In this document: piece by piece, positions 54,943 to 63,591 of the stretch | Layout of the letters: each line of letters opens with the position of its first letter | Numbering within the stretch: the stretch's first letter is position 1 | NCBI RefSeq assembly: GCF_020991065.1 | Contig: NZ_CP087710.1 | Location: 3,534,001-3,598,000 of the forward strand | Source: Nocardioides okcheonensis | GTDB lineage: Bacteria; Actinomycetota; Actinomycetes; Propionibacteriales; Nocardioidaceae | Direction of reading: 5' to 3' | DNA length: 64,000 bases | The notes under the pieces: generated by a model | Database searches by the model: none | What the model was told of the DNA's origin: nothing | The model's input: only the letters and a program-made list of their open reading frames with translations | Translations under genes and position numbers: made by a program

Positions 54943-55463
54943 CAGAGCGTGCCGTCGGCGAGCAGGCGGTCGATGGCGGCGTAGCCGTCGTGCACGCCGA
55001 CCTCCATGCCGCTGCTGAGCCAGCCGTCGCGCGCCTCGAAGGAGTCGCACAGGCTGAAGGCGTGCAGCCGGGTGCGGCCGTCGCCGAGGTCCTCGAAGGT
55101 CATCGTCTCCAGGGCGACCGCGTCGGGCATGCCGTCCCAGGTGAAGGTCTGCACGATCCGGTCCTCGCGCACGGTGTGGAAGCACCCGTGGAACGACGTC
55201 TCGAACTCGTCGCGCCCCTCGAGGCCGCGGGCGGTGTAGCGCCAGCACCCGCCGTCGCGGGCGTCCCACTCGGTGATCTCGGCGCCGATGCTGCTCGGGC
55301 CGCTCCACCGGGCGAAGAGCGCGGGGTCGGTGTGGGCGCGGAACAGCTGGGCGGGCGTCGCGGCGAAGTCGCGCCAGATGTGGATCGCAGGGACGGTGGG
55401 GTCGGCCTCGATGGCGGCCTCGGGGTAGCGCGTGGTGGCCTGCTGGTCGTGCGTGGTGGTCAT
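54942..55463 (-). CDS. SRPBCC (AHSA1-like) protein
   Basis: A protein of 173 aa. It has the AHSA1/START-like signature RDFAATPAQLFRAHTDPALFARWSGP, then GCWRYTARGLEG, DRIVQTFTWDGMPDAVALETM, and ends with a helix (GWLSSGMEVGVHDGYAAIDRL). These proteins form a hydrophobic ligand pocket and are almost always encoded next to an ArsR regulator, as here. Start ATG 55463 overlaps the ArsR stop. An upstream in-frame extension was rejected because it overlaps the regulator. Confidence 0.9.
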   Translation of the reverse strand: MTTTHDQQATTRYPEAAIEADPTVPAIHIWRDFAATPAQLFRAHTDPALFARWSGPSSIGAEITEWDARDGGCWRYTARGLEGRDEFETSFHGCFHTVREDRIVQTFTWDGMPDAVALETMTFEDLGDGRTRLHAFSLCDSFEARDGWLSSGMEVGVHDGYAAIDRLLADGTL

Positions 55464-55828
55464 GATGCGGTTCCTTCCTGGGTGCGGGGTCGGTCGGTGG
55501 CGTCCTCGTCGTCCTGCATCCGCGCGAGCACGCCGTCGAGGCGGGAGAACCGCTCCTCGGCCTGCCGGCGGTAGCGCTCGATCCACTTCGTCATGAGGTC
55601 GAACACCTCGGCTTCCAGGTGCACCGGACGTCGCTGCGCCTCACGGGTCCGCGTCACCAGGCCGGCGTCCTCCAGCACCTTGAGGTGCTTGGAGACGGCC
55701 TGGAGGCTGACGGCGTACGGCTCGGCCAGCTCGCCCACGGTGTGGTCCGCCTCGGCGAGGCGGGCCACCATGTCCCGACGGGTCGGGTCGGCGAGCGCGG
55801 CGAAGACGCGGGAGAGCGGGTCGGTCAC
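55460..55828 (-). CDS. ArsR-family transcriptional regulator
   Basis: A winged-helix regulator of 122 aa. It has FAALADPTRRDMVARLAEAD, then the recognition helix in SLQAVSKHLKVLEDAGLV and the wing TRTREAQRRPVHL. No metal-binding ELCVCDL motif, so it belongs to the metal-free branch paired with SRPBCC proteins. The GTG start has AAGGTG just upstream. First gene of its operon, under a promoter bracketed by two identical half-site pairs, which implies self-repression. Confidence 0.92.
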   Translation of the reverse strand: MTDPLSRVFAALADPTRRDMVARLAEADHTVGELAEPYAVSLQAVSKHLKVLEDAGLVTRTREAQRRPVHLEAEVFDLMTKWIERYRRQAEERFSRLDGVLARMQDDEDATDRPRTQEGTAS

Positions 55829-55839
55829 GGGGCACCTTC

Positions 55840-55902
55840 TTCAACTGATGGGTTGAACAAGAAGGTAGGCCGGGTGGGATCCTTTGTCAACCAATCGGTT
55901 GA
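55840..55902 (-). promoter_or_regulatory. arsR promoter with paired TCAAC-N6-GTTGA operators
   Basis: Reading the minus strand, TTGACA (55885-55890), a 17-nt spacer and TACCTT (55862-55867) form a near-consensus promoter. Two palindromes of the same form, TCAAC-N6-GTTGA, lie at 55841-55856 and 55887-55902. One overlaps the -35 and the other covers the expected transcription start. Binding of the ArsR dimer to both would block the promoter. Confidence 0.75.
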
Positions 55903-55903
55903 A

Positions 55904-56425
55904 CTAGCGCCGCGGGACGCGCACGATGCGCGAGACCGCCTTGTCGCACTCGGCGAGCCCGGAGGCGTAGGACGGCGAGACGCTGACGTAGTAGCGGGCG
56001 CCGCGCGGGACGCGGAACCGTTGCCGCCCGCGGGCCGAGGCGTCCTCGGAGCCGGCCCTGGCGTCGCCGCCGGGCCGGACCCGCCAGAGCTTGACGCGCG
56101 CGCGGGAGGCGCAGGCCTGGACCGGGGAGGTGATCCGGGCCTCGAGCCGTCCCGGCCCCTCCAGCCAGCGCAGCCGCGCGCGGCGGGCCGCCGAGGGGCA
56201 ACCGGTCGGGTTGCCGGACGCGAGCGTCGGGCAGCCGTCGACGAGGTCGTCGAGGCCGTCGCCGTCGGTGTCCGTCCCGGCGGTGCCGGCGCGCGCCTCC
56301 CCGACGGGACCCGACCCGACCACGGTGACCGTGACCGGCACGGCGGCGGGTGCAGGGGCCGCGGCCAGCGACGCGGCGAGGCCGAGGGCGGCGAGCAGCG
56401 GACCGGTGGGCAGCGGGCGGGTCAC
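55904..56425 (-). CDS. Small secreted protein with a TSP3-type calcium motif
   Basis: A protein of 173 aa. A Sec signal peptide (LLAALGLAASLAAAPAPAA) ends near residue 28. Then DTDGDGLDDLVDGCPTLAS, a thrombospondin type 3 repeat that normally binds Ca2+. The rest is an Arg-rich beta domain with paired Cys (GCP, GCPS, QACAS, ECDK). Function unknown, probably an exported binding protein. The GTG start is supported by TAGGCT 6 nt upstream. Its stop lies next to the distal arsR operator. Confidence 0.8.
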   Translation of the reverse strand: MTRPLPTGPLLAALGLAASLAAAPAPAAVPVTVTVVGSGPVGEARAGTAGTDTDGDGLDDLVDGCPTLASGNPTGCPSAARRARLRWLEGPGRLEARITSPVQACASRARVKLWRVRPGGDARAGSEDASARGRQRFRVPRGARYYVSVSPSYASGLAECDKAVSRIVRVPRR

Positions 56426-56431
56426 CCCACC

Positions 56432-56495
56432 AGCCTAGGGAGCCGCGGCCGCGGACGGCACCCCCTCGGCCCGAGCCGTCCCGGACGCCTAGGAT
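56432..56495. promoter_or_regulatory. Divergent leaderless promoters (TSP3 gene / truA)
   Basis: On the minus strand TAGGCT (56432-56437) ends 6 nt before the GTG at 56425. On the plus strand TAGGAT (56490-56495) ends 6 nt before the GTG of truA at 56502. Neither gene has a Shine-Dalgarno site. Confidence 0.6.
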
Positions 56496-56501
56496 CGGGG
56501 C

Positions 56502-57338
56502 GTGCGCCTGCGGATCGACTGTGCCTACGACGGCACGGAGTTCTCCGGCTGGGCCGCCCAGCCGACGCGGCGCACCGTGCAGGGCACGCTCGAGGCGGCG
56601 CTGGCGACGGCGCTGCGGCAGGAGTCCGCGCGGGTGACCGTCGCCGGGCGCACCGATGCCGGCGTGCACGCGCGCGGGCAGGTCGCCCACCTCGACGTCG
56701 AGCCCGGGGTGGTCGAGGCCTCCGCGGGCCGCTCGACCGACCCGCCGCTGGAGGCCCTGGCCCGTCGGGTCGACGGGATCCTGCCGCCCGACCTGCGGGT
56801 GCGACGGATCAGCGAGGCGCCGGTCGGGTTCGACGCGCGCTTCTCCGCCGTGTGGCGCCGCTACGCCTACCGCATCGCCGACGACCGGGCCGTGGTCGAC
56901 CCCCTGACCCGCGGCCACGTGCTGGCGTGGGGCCGGCGGCTCGACCTGGCCGCGATGAACGAGGCGTCCGCGGCGCTCCTCGGGCTGCGCGACTTCGCCG
57001 CCTTCTGCAAGCAGCGCGAGGGCGCCACGACCGTCCGGACGCTGCTCGACCTCGACTGGCGCCGCGACCGGGCCGGCGTCGCGGTCGGCACCGTGCGCGC
57101 CGACGCGTTCTGCCACAACATGGTCCGGGCCCTCGTCGGCAGCCTGATCGCCGTCGGCGAGGGCCGCAGGCCCGTCGACTGGCCGGCCGAGGTGATGGCC
57201 GGGCGGCGCCGCGACCAGGGCGTACGCGTGGTGCACGCCCACGGCCTCACCCTCGAGGAGGTCGGCTACCCCGATGACGCGGAGCTGGCGGCCCAGGCCG
57301 ACCGCGCCCGCGCCCGACGAGAGGCGATCGATGCCTGA
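56502..57338 (+). CDS. truA: tRNA pseudouridine synthase A
   Basis: Makes pseudouridine at positions 38-40 of tRNA anticodon arms; 278 aa. It starts [19 protein letters not shown]. The catalytic Asp is D52 in [12 protein letters not shown]. The motifs [24 protein letters not shown] and [11 protein letters not shown] are typical. In relatives truA directly follows rplQ; here 3.4 kb intervene. The last 8 nt overlap the next gene. Confidence 0.97.
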   Translation: MRLRIDCAYDGTEFSGWAAQPTRRTVQGTLEAALATALRQESARVTVAGRTDAGVHARGQVAHLDVEPGVVEASAGRSTDPPLEALARRVDGILPPDLRVRRISEAPVGFDARFSAVWRRYAYRIADDRAVVDPLTRGHVLAWGRRLDLAAMNEASAALLGLRDFAAFCKQREGATTVRTLLDLDWRRDRAGVAVGTVRADAFCHNMVRALVGSLIAVGEGRRPVDWPAEVMAGRRRDQGVRVVHAHGLTLEEVGYPDDAELAAQADRARARREAIDA

Positions 57339-57927
57339 GCACTACTTCTCCGCCGACCCGACCAGCCCGTTCGAGCGCGAGCCGTTCACCGCGGAGCTCT
57401 GGGGCCACGAGCTCACCTTCGAGACCGGGTCCGGGGTCTTCAGCCGCGGCCACCTCGACCACGCGACGGCCGTGCTGTTCAAGGAGCTCGCACCGCCGCC
57501 GCAGGGGCAGTTCCTCGACCTCGGCTGCGGCTACGGCGTCATCGGGCTCGCCCTGGCGAAGGCGGTGCCGCTGGCCAACGTCACGGGGGTCGACGTCAAC
57601 GAGCGCGCCCTGCTCCTGGCCAACGACAACGCGCGGGCGGCCGGCCTGTCGTCGCGCTTCGTGGCCTGCCTGCCCGAGCAGGTGCCCGGCAACCAGGTGT
57701 TCGACGAGATCTGGTCGAACCCGCCGATCCGGATCGGCAAGGAGGCGCTGCACGAGCTGCTGCTCACGTGGCTCCCGCGCCTCGCGCCGGGCGGGCGGAT
57801 GGTGATGGTCGTGGGGAAGAACCTCGGCGGCGACTCGCTCCAGCGCTGGTTGACCGAGCAGGGCTGGCCGACCGAGCGGCTCGCCAGCAGCAAGGGCTTC
57901 CGGGTGCTGGAGACGCGCCGGGCCTAG
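57331..57927 (+). CDS. Class I SAM methyltransferase, RsmC/MTS-like
   Basis: A protein of 198 aa. SAM motif I is [12 protein letters not shown] (about 65-76), motif II is [14 protein letters not shown] and the catalytic motif is [10 protein letters not shown], the NPP(Y/I) form of RNA or protein N-methyltransferases. It covers the catalytic half of RsmC (16S rRNA G1207), which is the usual form in actinobacteria, but the target is not certain. The start at 57331 lies inside truA (8-nt overlap). The 3' end overlaps the convergent phosphotransferase gene by 4 nt. Confidence 0.87.
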   Translation: MPEHYFSADPTSPFEREPFTAELWGHELTFETGSGVFSRGHLDHATAVLFKELAPPPQGQFLDLGCGYGVIGLALAKAVPLANVTGVDVNERALLLANDNARAAGLSSRFVACLPEQVPGNQVFDEIWSNPPIRIGKEALHELLLTWLPRLAPGGRMVMVVGKNLGGDSLQRWLTEQGWPTERLASSKGFRVLETRRA

Positions 57928-58856
57928 GGGCGCCCGTCGAGGAACATCCGCAGCCGGGTGTGGGTCGAGGCCGGGTCGTGCGGGAGGTGGCCGTTGACCG
58001 CGCGGCAGACCCAGCCGAGCCGCATCCCCGTCCGGGCGGCCTCGAGCAGCCGGGCCCCGTCCGCCCGGTGCCGCTCGGCGTAGGGCCGCAGGTAGGACCG
58101 CAGGAAGGGGCCGACGTCCTCGGAGTCCTGCTCGTCGTCCACGCCCCAGGCGATGACCCCCTCGAGGGTCACGGCGAGCGTGAGGAACGGGTGGGAGACG
58201 CAGGCGTCGCCCCAGTCGAGCACGTGGGCGTGACCGTGGGGCACGAACACCTGCCCGTCGTGCAGGTCGTCGTGCTGGATGGTGTCCGGGAGGCCCAGGG
58301 CCGCGAGCCCGGCGCACATCGCCTCGACGGTCTCCGGTCCGGGGAGGCGTGGGTCGGCGTCGTCGAGCCCTGCGAGCAGGTCGGCGTACGCGCCCGGCAG
58401 CGTCGCGAGCCGCCGGTCGGGTACGCCGAGGGCCAGCAGGGCGTCGACCTGGTCCTCGCACGCGAGCTGGATGCGGGCGTAGGCGTCGAGCACCTCGTGC
58501 CAGCGATCCAGGCTGCGCTCCTCGGCCACGACCTCGCGCAGGCGCGGCGACATGTCGGTCATCAGCATCCAGCCGGTGACGCGGTCGTATGCCGTGGGGC
58601 GGCACACCCGCTCTCCCGAGCGCGCGGCGAGGAACGCGGTGAGCGCCGCCTCGTGCCGCATCGGCTCGTCGTTCGCCTTGAACCAGAGGACCTGGTGGCG
58701 CGCCGTGACGCGCATGACGGTCGACCAGGGGGTGACGTGGGTCTGCTCGACCTGCAGCACCGGACCCCCGGTCCCTCCGTCGAGCTGCTGGTGGATCCAC
58801 GCGTGCGCGGCGGCGAGGAAGGTCGGGTCGCGCCAGCGGTCCTCGGGGTCGGACAT
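57924..58856 (-). CDS. Aminoglycoside phosphotransferase (APH)-fold protein
   Basis: A protein of 310 aa of the APH/choline-kinase fold. The Brenner-like motif reads QHDDLHDGQVFV, where the family usually has HGDLHxGN; catalytic Asp is kept but the Mg-binding Asn is replaced by Gln. The later DFD-type motif reads VLDWGDA. It may therefore be a divergent small-molecule kinase or a non-resistance paralogue; no antibiotic can be inferred. ATG 58856 chosen; GTG 58865 is an alternative. It lies 61 nt after the sortase gene. Confidence 0.8.
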   Translation of the reverse strand: MSDPEDRWRDPTFLAAAHAWIHQQLDGGTGGPVLQVEQTHVTPWSTVMRVTARHQVLWFKANDEPMRHEAALTAFLAARSGERVCRPTAYDRVTGWMLMTDMSPRLREVVAEERSLDRWHEVLDAYARIQLACEDQVDALLALGVPDRRLATLPGAYADLLAGLDDADPRLPGPETVEAMCAGLAALGLPDTIQHDDLHDGQVFVPHGHAHVLDWGDACVSHPFLTLAVTLEGVIAWGVDDEQDSEDVGPFLRSYLRPYAERHRADGARLLEAARTGMRLGWVCRAVNGHLPHDPASTHTRLRMFLDGRP

Positions 58857-58917
58857 GGCGCGCACTCAACCGTCCGTCGCGCCGGGAGGCAAGGGGTGGG
58901 CGTTATCCGCCGGGCGA

Positions 58918-59637
58918 TCAGGCCGGACGGGTGGCCACGAGCACGCCGATCTTGTCGATGCGGTGCTCGGGGTTCTTGAACTCGTCGGACCAGTAGTTGC
59001 CGGCGGCGTGGTCCTCGAGGGTCGCGCAGGTCGACAGCGTGATCATCGCCCGGGTCGCGGTGCGGCCGGGCCGGCCGGGCACCTCGGCCCGCTGGGCGCG
59101 CAGCGACGCGGGCTCGCGGAACGAGGTCCAGCGGGTGCGGCGCACCTCGTAGACGAAGACCGTGTCGCCGCTGCGCACGCGGATCCGGTCGCCGCGGACG
59201 AGGCTGGGGGAGTAGCGCAGGGGGGCGGCGCCGGTGAGCCGGTGACCGGTGACGATGAAGTTGCCGATCTCGCCCGGCCCGGTGCCGCCGCCCGGGCCGC
59301 GCGGGGAGGCCATCTCGCCGGCGTCCTGCAGCGCGGTGCCCGGTGCGTCGTCGGGGGACCCGCGGTAGCGCACGACCGGGAAGTCGCGCAGCCCGATCGC
59401 CTCGATGGTGACGAAGGAGCGCCGGGGCTCCGGGGCGGGCTCGGTGGTCGGCTCGGTGGTGGGCTCGCTGGTGGGCGTCGGGGTGCCGGCCGAGGCGGAC
59501 GGGGCGGGGGCGCCCGAGGAGGTGCTGCCCGCGCCGGGCTCCGGCGCGCGGCGAGGGTCGTCGGACGCGCAGGCGGTGGTCACCGCGGCGAGCGCCGCGG
59601 CGAGCGCGAGCACGGCGCGTCCTGCCACCTCGCCCAC
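58918..59637 (-). CDS. Class E-like sortase
   Basis: A protein of 239 aa. N-terminal hydrophobic segment with a possible lipobox (AVTTAC, C23), then a Ser/Thr/Pro-rich linker (about 30-72), then the sortase beta barrel. The catalytic triad is H132 (VTGHRL), C204 (ITLSTCAT, the TLxTC motif) and R226 (EHRIDKIGVL). Sortases join sorting-signal proteins to the cell wall or to each other. No LPXTG substrate is encoded in this window. Starts 19 nt after the P450 stop. Confidence 0.9.
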   Translation of the reverse strand: MGEVAGRAVLALAAALAAVTTACASDDPRRAPEPGAGSTSSGAPAPSASAGTPTPTSEPTTEPTTEPAPEPRRSFVTIEAIGLRDFPVVRYRGSPDDAPGTALQDAGEMASPRGPGGGTGPGEIGNFIVTGHRLTGAAPLRYSPSLVRGDRIRVRSGDTVFVYEVRRTRWTSFREPASLRAQRAEVPGRPGRTATRAMITLSTCATLEDHAAGNYWSDEFKNPEHRIDKIGVLVATRPA

Positions 59638-59656
59638 GGTACGTCGCGGGCGGCGC

Positions 59657-60928
59657 TCACCCCAGCCGTACGGGCAGGCGCTCCACCCCGTGCACGATCG
59701 CCAGCTCGGTGAAGCGCAGGTCGGTGGGGTCGCAGGCGAGCGACAGGTCGGGGAAGCGGCGCGCGAGCCCGACCAGCGCGGTGCGCAGCTCCATCCGGGC
59801 CAGCTCGGCGCCGACGCAGCGGTGCAGGCCGTGGCCGAAGGCGAGCGTCGCGACCGGCTCGCGGGTCGGGTCGAAGGCCTCCGGGTCGACGTGGCGGGCC
59901 GGGTCGCGACCGGCGCCGGTGAGGGAGACCAGCACGATGTCGCCGGCCCGGACCACCTGCTCGCCGACCGCCACCTCGTGGCGCGCGATGCGGGGGAACG
60001 CCATCTGGACCGGGCAGACGAAGCGCAGCAGCTCGTCGACGATCCGCTCGACCTCGACCGGGTCGCCCTCGCGCAGCGCCCGCCACGAGGCCGGGTGCTG
60101 CAGCAGCACCCACGTGCCGAGGGAGAGCATGCTGGCGCTGGTCTCGTAGCCGCCGAGGAAGACGCCGTCGGCGAGGCCGCCGAGCTCGACGTCGTCGAAG
60201 TCCGCGCCGTGGTCGGCGACCAGCCGGGAGACCAGCCCGTCGGGCAGGTGGGGCGACCGGCGCTCGGAGGCCACCAGGTCGATGAGGAACTGCCGGGTGC
60301 CGGCGGCGGTGTCGAAGATGCCGGCGCCGGCGTCGCGCAGGTCGAAGCGGGCGGCGCCGTGCTGGCGGAACTCCGCCCGGTCCACGTCGGGCATCCCGAG
60401 CAGGTCGCAGATCACCTCGAACGGCACCTGGAAGCCGAACCGCTCGACGAGGTCGACCTCGGGCCCGTGGGCCTCCATGTCGTCGAGCGCGGCGGCGACG
60501 ACGCGGTCGACGTCGGCCTGGAGGTCGAGCAGCCGGCGCCGGGTGAAGGACGGCGTGAGCAGGCCGCGCAGGCGACCGTGGTCGGGCTGGTCGGTCATCC
60601 CGAGCCCGCCGATCCGCTCGGCGGGCGCGCGCTCCTGGCGGCCGATGAGGCCGCGCACGTCGTTGGCGAACGAGGTGGAGTCGGCCAGGACGGTGCGGGC
60701 CACGTCGTGACCGGTCACCAGCCAGACGCGGGTGCCGAGCAGGCTGGCGAAGCGCACCACGTCGCCGCGCTCGCGGGTCTGCGCCAGCCGGGCCACGGGG
60801 CGTACGCCGTCGCGCTGGAGCGGGTACCGGATGCCGGCGGGGACGCGCACGTACGGCACCCGCCGCACGCCGGAGAGGGCCAGGCGCAGGGCGGTGCCAC
60901 GCAGGGTGGACGCCGTCGACGAAGCCAT
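59657..60928 (-). CDS. Cytochrome P450
   Basis: A soluble bacterial P450 of 423 aa. The haem-binding motif is FGHGLHRCVG (C371 is the thiolate ligand). The ExxR helix is in VDELLRFVCP and the I-helix oxygen motif is FLGGYETSAS. No ferredoxin or reductase gene is adjacent. Substrate unknown; the CYP family cannot be given without alignment. ATG 60928 was chosen because a -10-like TTGACT lies 6 nt upstream on the minus strand. It is divergent from the aldo/keto reductase. Confidence 0.93.
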   Translation of the reverse strand: MASSTASTLRGTALRLALSGVRRVPYVRVPAGIRYPLQRDGVRPVARLAQTRERGDVVRFASLLGTRVWLVTGHDVARTVLADSTSFANDVRGLIGRQERAPAERIGGLGMTDQPDHGRLRGLLTPSFTRRRLLDLQADVDRVVAAALDDMEAHGPEVDLVERFGFQVPFEVICDLLGMPDVDRAEFRQHGAARFDLRDAGAGIFDTAAGTRQFLIDLVASERRSPHLPDGLVSRLVADHGADFDDVELGGLADGVFLGGYETSASMLSLGTWVLLQHPASWRALREGDPVEVERIVDELLRFVCPVQMAFPRIARHEVAVGEQVVRAGDIVLVSLTGAGRDPARHVDPEAFDPTREPVATLAFGHGLHRCVGAELARMELRTALVGLARRFPDLSLACDPTDLRFTELAIVHGVERLPVRLG

Positions 60929-60934
60929 GGGGCC

Positions 60935-61022
60935 AGTCAATCCCACGGGCGCGAACGGCGTCGATCCGGATGATCCCCGGCGTGTCCCCGAGGGGCCTCG
61001 CTGCCCGCGCACCGGGCAGGAT
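60935..61022. promoter_or_regulatory. Divergent leaderless starts (P450 / aldo-keto reductase)
   Basis: Minus strand: TTGACT (60935-60940) 6 nt before the P450 ATG. Plus strand: CAGGAT (61017-61022) then GGGGCC and ATG 61029. The plus-strand module is identical to the one before mug at 4171. Confidence 0.45.
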
Positions 61023-61028
61023 GGGGCC

Positions 61029-62081
61029 ATGGCCCACGACGCAGCCCCCGACAGGTACGACGACGCGACCGGCATGGACTACCGGTCCACCGGCCGCAGC
61101 GGGCTGAAGCTGCCCGCGCTGTCGCTCGGCCTGTGGCAGAACTTCGGCACCGACCGGCCCGAGGAGACCCAGCGCGCCATCCTGCGCCGCGCCTTCGACC
61201 GGGGCGTGACCCACTTCGACCTCGCCAACAACTACGGCCCGCCCTACGGTCGCGCGGAGGAGAACTTCGGGCGCTACCTCGCCGACGACTTCGCGCCCTA
61301 CCGCGACGAGCTCGTCATCTCCACCAAGGCCGGCTACGACATGTGGCCCGGCCCCTACGGCCAGGGCGGCGGCTCGCGCAAGTACGTCCTCGCCTCGCTC
61401 GACCAGTCGCTGCGCCGGATGGGCCTGGACTACGTCGACATCTTCTACAGCCACCGATTCGACGCCGAGACTCCCGTCGAGGAGACGATGATGGCGCTCG
61501 ACACCGCGGTGCGGTCCGGGCGCGCGCTCTACGCCGGCATCTCCTCCTACTCCGCGTCGCGGACCCGCGAGGCCGCGACGATCGCCCGCGAGCTCGGCAC
61601 GCCGCTGCTCATCCACCAGCCGTCGTACTCGATGCTCAACCGGTGGATCGAGGGGCCCGACGGCGACGGCCCGAGCCTGCTGGACGAGCTCGACGCGCAG
61701 GGGATGGGCTGCATCGTCTTCACCGCGCTCGCCCAGGGCCTGCTCACCGACCGCTACCTCGACGGCGTGCCCGCCGACTCGCGCGCCGCACGCGAGGACT
61801 CGACGGTCGCCGGGCTCGACGAGGCGGTGCTCGACCGGGTCCGGGGCCTCAACGCCGTCGCCGAGCAGCGGGGGCAGAAGCTGGCCCAGCTCGCGCTGCA
61901 GTGGGTGCTGCGCGACCGGCGGGTCACCAGCGCCGTGATCGGCGCCTCGAGCGTCGAGCAGCTCGACACCAACCTCGACGCGCTCGCCGGACCGCCGCTG
62001 ACCGACGACGAGCTCGCCGAGATCGACCGGTACGCCGTCGAGTCGGGGATCAACCTCTGGGCGAAGCAGACCGAGGAGTGA
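61029..62081 (+). CDS. Aldo/keto reductase, L-glyceraldehyde 3-phosphate reductase type
   Basis: A (beta/alpha)8 NADPH-dependent reductase of 350 aa. The tetrad is D64 (HFDLANNYG), Y69, K100 (ISTKAGYDMWPGPYG) and H142 (YSHRFD). The long GYDMWPGPYGQGGGSRKY insert and the C-terminal VIGASSVEQLDTNL match the YghZ branch. That group reduces L-glyceraldehyde 3-phosphate and other aldehydes such as methylglyoxal. The ATG is set by its -10 element; longer in-frame starts overlap the P450 gene. Its stop overlaps the next start (GTGA). Confidence 0.9.
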   Translation: MAHDAAPDRYDDATGMDYRSTGRSGLKLPALSLGLWQNFGTDRPEETQRAILRRAFDRGVTHFDLANNYGPPYGRAEENFGRYLADDFAPYRDELVISTKAGYDMWPGPYGQGGGSRKYVLASLDQSLRRMGLDYVDIFYSHRFDAETPVEETMMALDTAVRSGRALYAGISSYSASRTREAATIARELGTPLLIHQPSYSMLNRWIEGPDGDGPSLLDELDAQGMGCIVFTALAQGLLTDRYLDGVPADSRAAREDSTVAGLDEAVLDRVRGLNAVAEQRGQKLAQLALQWVLRDRRVTSAVIGASSVEQLDTNLDALAGPPLTDDELAEIDRYAVESGINLWAKQTEE

Positions 62082-63463
62082 GCGAGCACGGGGGTCGGGC
62101 GACCCGGGTCGTCGTGGTGGGGGCCGACGCGGCCGGGATGTCCGCCGCCCACCAGGCGCTGCGCACCGCGAAGCGGCACGGGCGCGAGCTCGCGGTCACG
62201 GTGCTCGAGCGCGGCCACCACACCTCGTACTCTGCCTGCGGCATCCCCTACTGGATGGCCGGCGACGTCGACGACCCGGGCGACCTGGTCGCCCGCAGCG
62301 CCCACGAGCACCTCGCGAGCGGGCTCGACCTGCGGATGGGCACCGAGGTGGTCGCGGTCGACACGGGTGCGCGCACCGTGACCACCGCCCACGGCGAGGT
62401 GCTCGCCTACGACGAGCTGGTGGTCGCCACGGGTGCTCCCGCGGTGGTGCCGGAGTGGGCGCTGCGCGCGGACGGGACGCCGTACGACGGGGTCGGCACC
62501 GTCAAGACCCTCGACGACGGCGGCGCGTGGCTGCGGCGCTTCGAGGAGGCCGGCCCGGGCGCCCGCGTCGTCGTGGTCGGCGCCGGGTACGTCGGGGTGG
62601 AGGTCGCCGAGGCGGCGCTGCGCCGCGGGCTCGCGGTGACCGTGCTGACCCGCACCCGCGGGATGGGGATGCTCGAGGACGAGATGTCCGACCGGGTGAA
62701 CGCGGCGCTGGTCGGCGCCGGCGTCGACCTCGTGCTCGGCGCCGAGGTGACCGGGCTCGACCTCGACGGCGAGCGCGTGACCGGCGTGCACTGGGACGGG
62801 GGCACCCGCGAGGCCGACCTCGTGGTCGTCGCGACCGGCGTCCGGCCCGCGACCGACTTCCTGCGCGGCACCGGCGTGCCGCTCGCCGACGACGGGGCGC
62901 TGCGCCCCGACCCGCACGGCCGGGTGGCCGAGCACGTCTGGGCCGCCGGCGACTGCTGCGAGGTGCGTCGCCGGATCGACGACGCGTGGGTGTTCCGCCC
63001 GCTCGGCACCCACGCCAACAAGCACGGCCGCGCGCTCGGCGACAGCCTCGCCGGCGGGTCGCTCGCCTTCGACGGGATGACCGACACGTCGATCACCCGC
63101 TTCGCCGCCGGCGGGCAGTACGTCGAGGTCGCCCGCACCGGCCTGTCCCGCGCCGACGCCGAGGCCGCCGGCCTCGACCCGGTCGTGCTGGTCACCGAGG
63201 GCTCGACCGCCAGCGGCTACATGCCCGAGGCCGACCCGGTGGCGATCTGGGTGATGGCCGACCGCGCCACCCGGCGGCTGCTCGGGGTGCAGCTGGTCGG
63301 TGGTCGCGGCGCGGGCAAGCGGGTCGACGCGGCGGCCGCGGTGCTGTGGCACGGCGGCACCGTCGACGACCTGGCGTGGATGGACCTGGCGTACGCCCCG
63401 CCGTTCGCGACCGCCTGGGACGTGCTGCAGGTCGCGGCGCGGCGGGTGGCGGAGCGGATGTGA
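62078..63463 (+). CDS. CoA-disulfide-reductase-like FAD-dependent oxidoreductase
   Basis: A flavoprotein of 461 aa of the pyridine nucleotide-disulfide reductase family. FAD motif VVVVGADAAGMSAA (11-24), a single redox Cys C54 in SYSACGIPYWMAG, NAD motif VVVGAGYVGVEVAE (about 165-178), FAD motif 2 VWAAGDCCEV and a C-terminal dimerisation domain. The lone Cys fits CoA-disulfide reductase or NADH oxidase/peroxidase types. The GTG start overlaps the aldo/keto reductase stop, so the two are co-translated. Confidence 0.88.
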   Translation: MSEHGGRATRVVVVGADAAGMSAAHQALRTAKRHGRELAVTVLERGHHTSYSACGIPYWMAGDVDDPGDLVARSAHEHLASGLDLRMGTEVVAVDTGARTVTTAHGEVLAYDELVVATGAPAVVPEWALRADGTPYDGVGTVKTLDDGGAWLRRFEEAGPGARVVVVGAGYVGVEVAEAALRRGLAVTVLTRTRGMGMLEDEMSDRVNAALVGAGVDLVLGAEVTGLDLDGERVTGVHWDGGTREADLVVVATGVRPATDFLRGTGVPLADDGALRPDPHGRVAEHVWAAGDCCEVRRRIDDAWVFRPLGTHANKHGRALGDSLAGGSLAFDGMTDTSITRFAAGGQYVEVARTGLSRADAEAAGLDPVVLVTEGSTASGYMPEADPVAIWVMADRATRRLLGVQLVGGRGAGKRVDAAAAVLWHGGTVDDLAWMDLAYAPPFATAWDVLQVAARRVAERM

Positions 63464-63470
63464 GGGCCTC

Positions 63471-63554
63471 TTCAGCGATCCCCGGCTGACCGGGGATCGC
63501 TGAACTTGTCAGGCCGTGCACGCCCTGACAAGTTCAGCGAGAGCCTGACAAGTC
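63471..63554. repeat. Two overlapping, mutually exclusive hairpins
   Basis: Hairpin A: 15 bp, 63471-63485 with 63490-63504 (loop CTGA). Hairpin B: 17 bp, 63497-63513 with 63524-63540 (loop of 10). They share 63497-63504, so only one can fully form. A third CCTGACAAGT copy lies at 63544-63553. It starts 7 nt after the flavoprotein stop and probably acts as terminator. Confidence 0.75.
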
Positions 63555-63579
63555 GGTGGCGGCGACGACTCACGACGCC

Positions 63580-63585
63580 CACAAT
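63580..63585 (+). promoter_or_regulatory. -10 hexamer CACAAT, leaderless
   Basis: CACAAT is followed by CGCCGG and the ATG at 63592; no ribosome binding site is seen. Confidence 0.45.
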
Positions 63586-63591
63586 CGCCGG

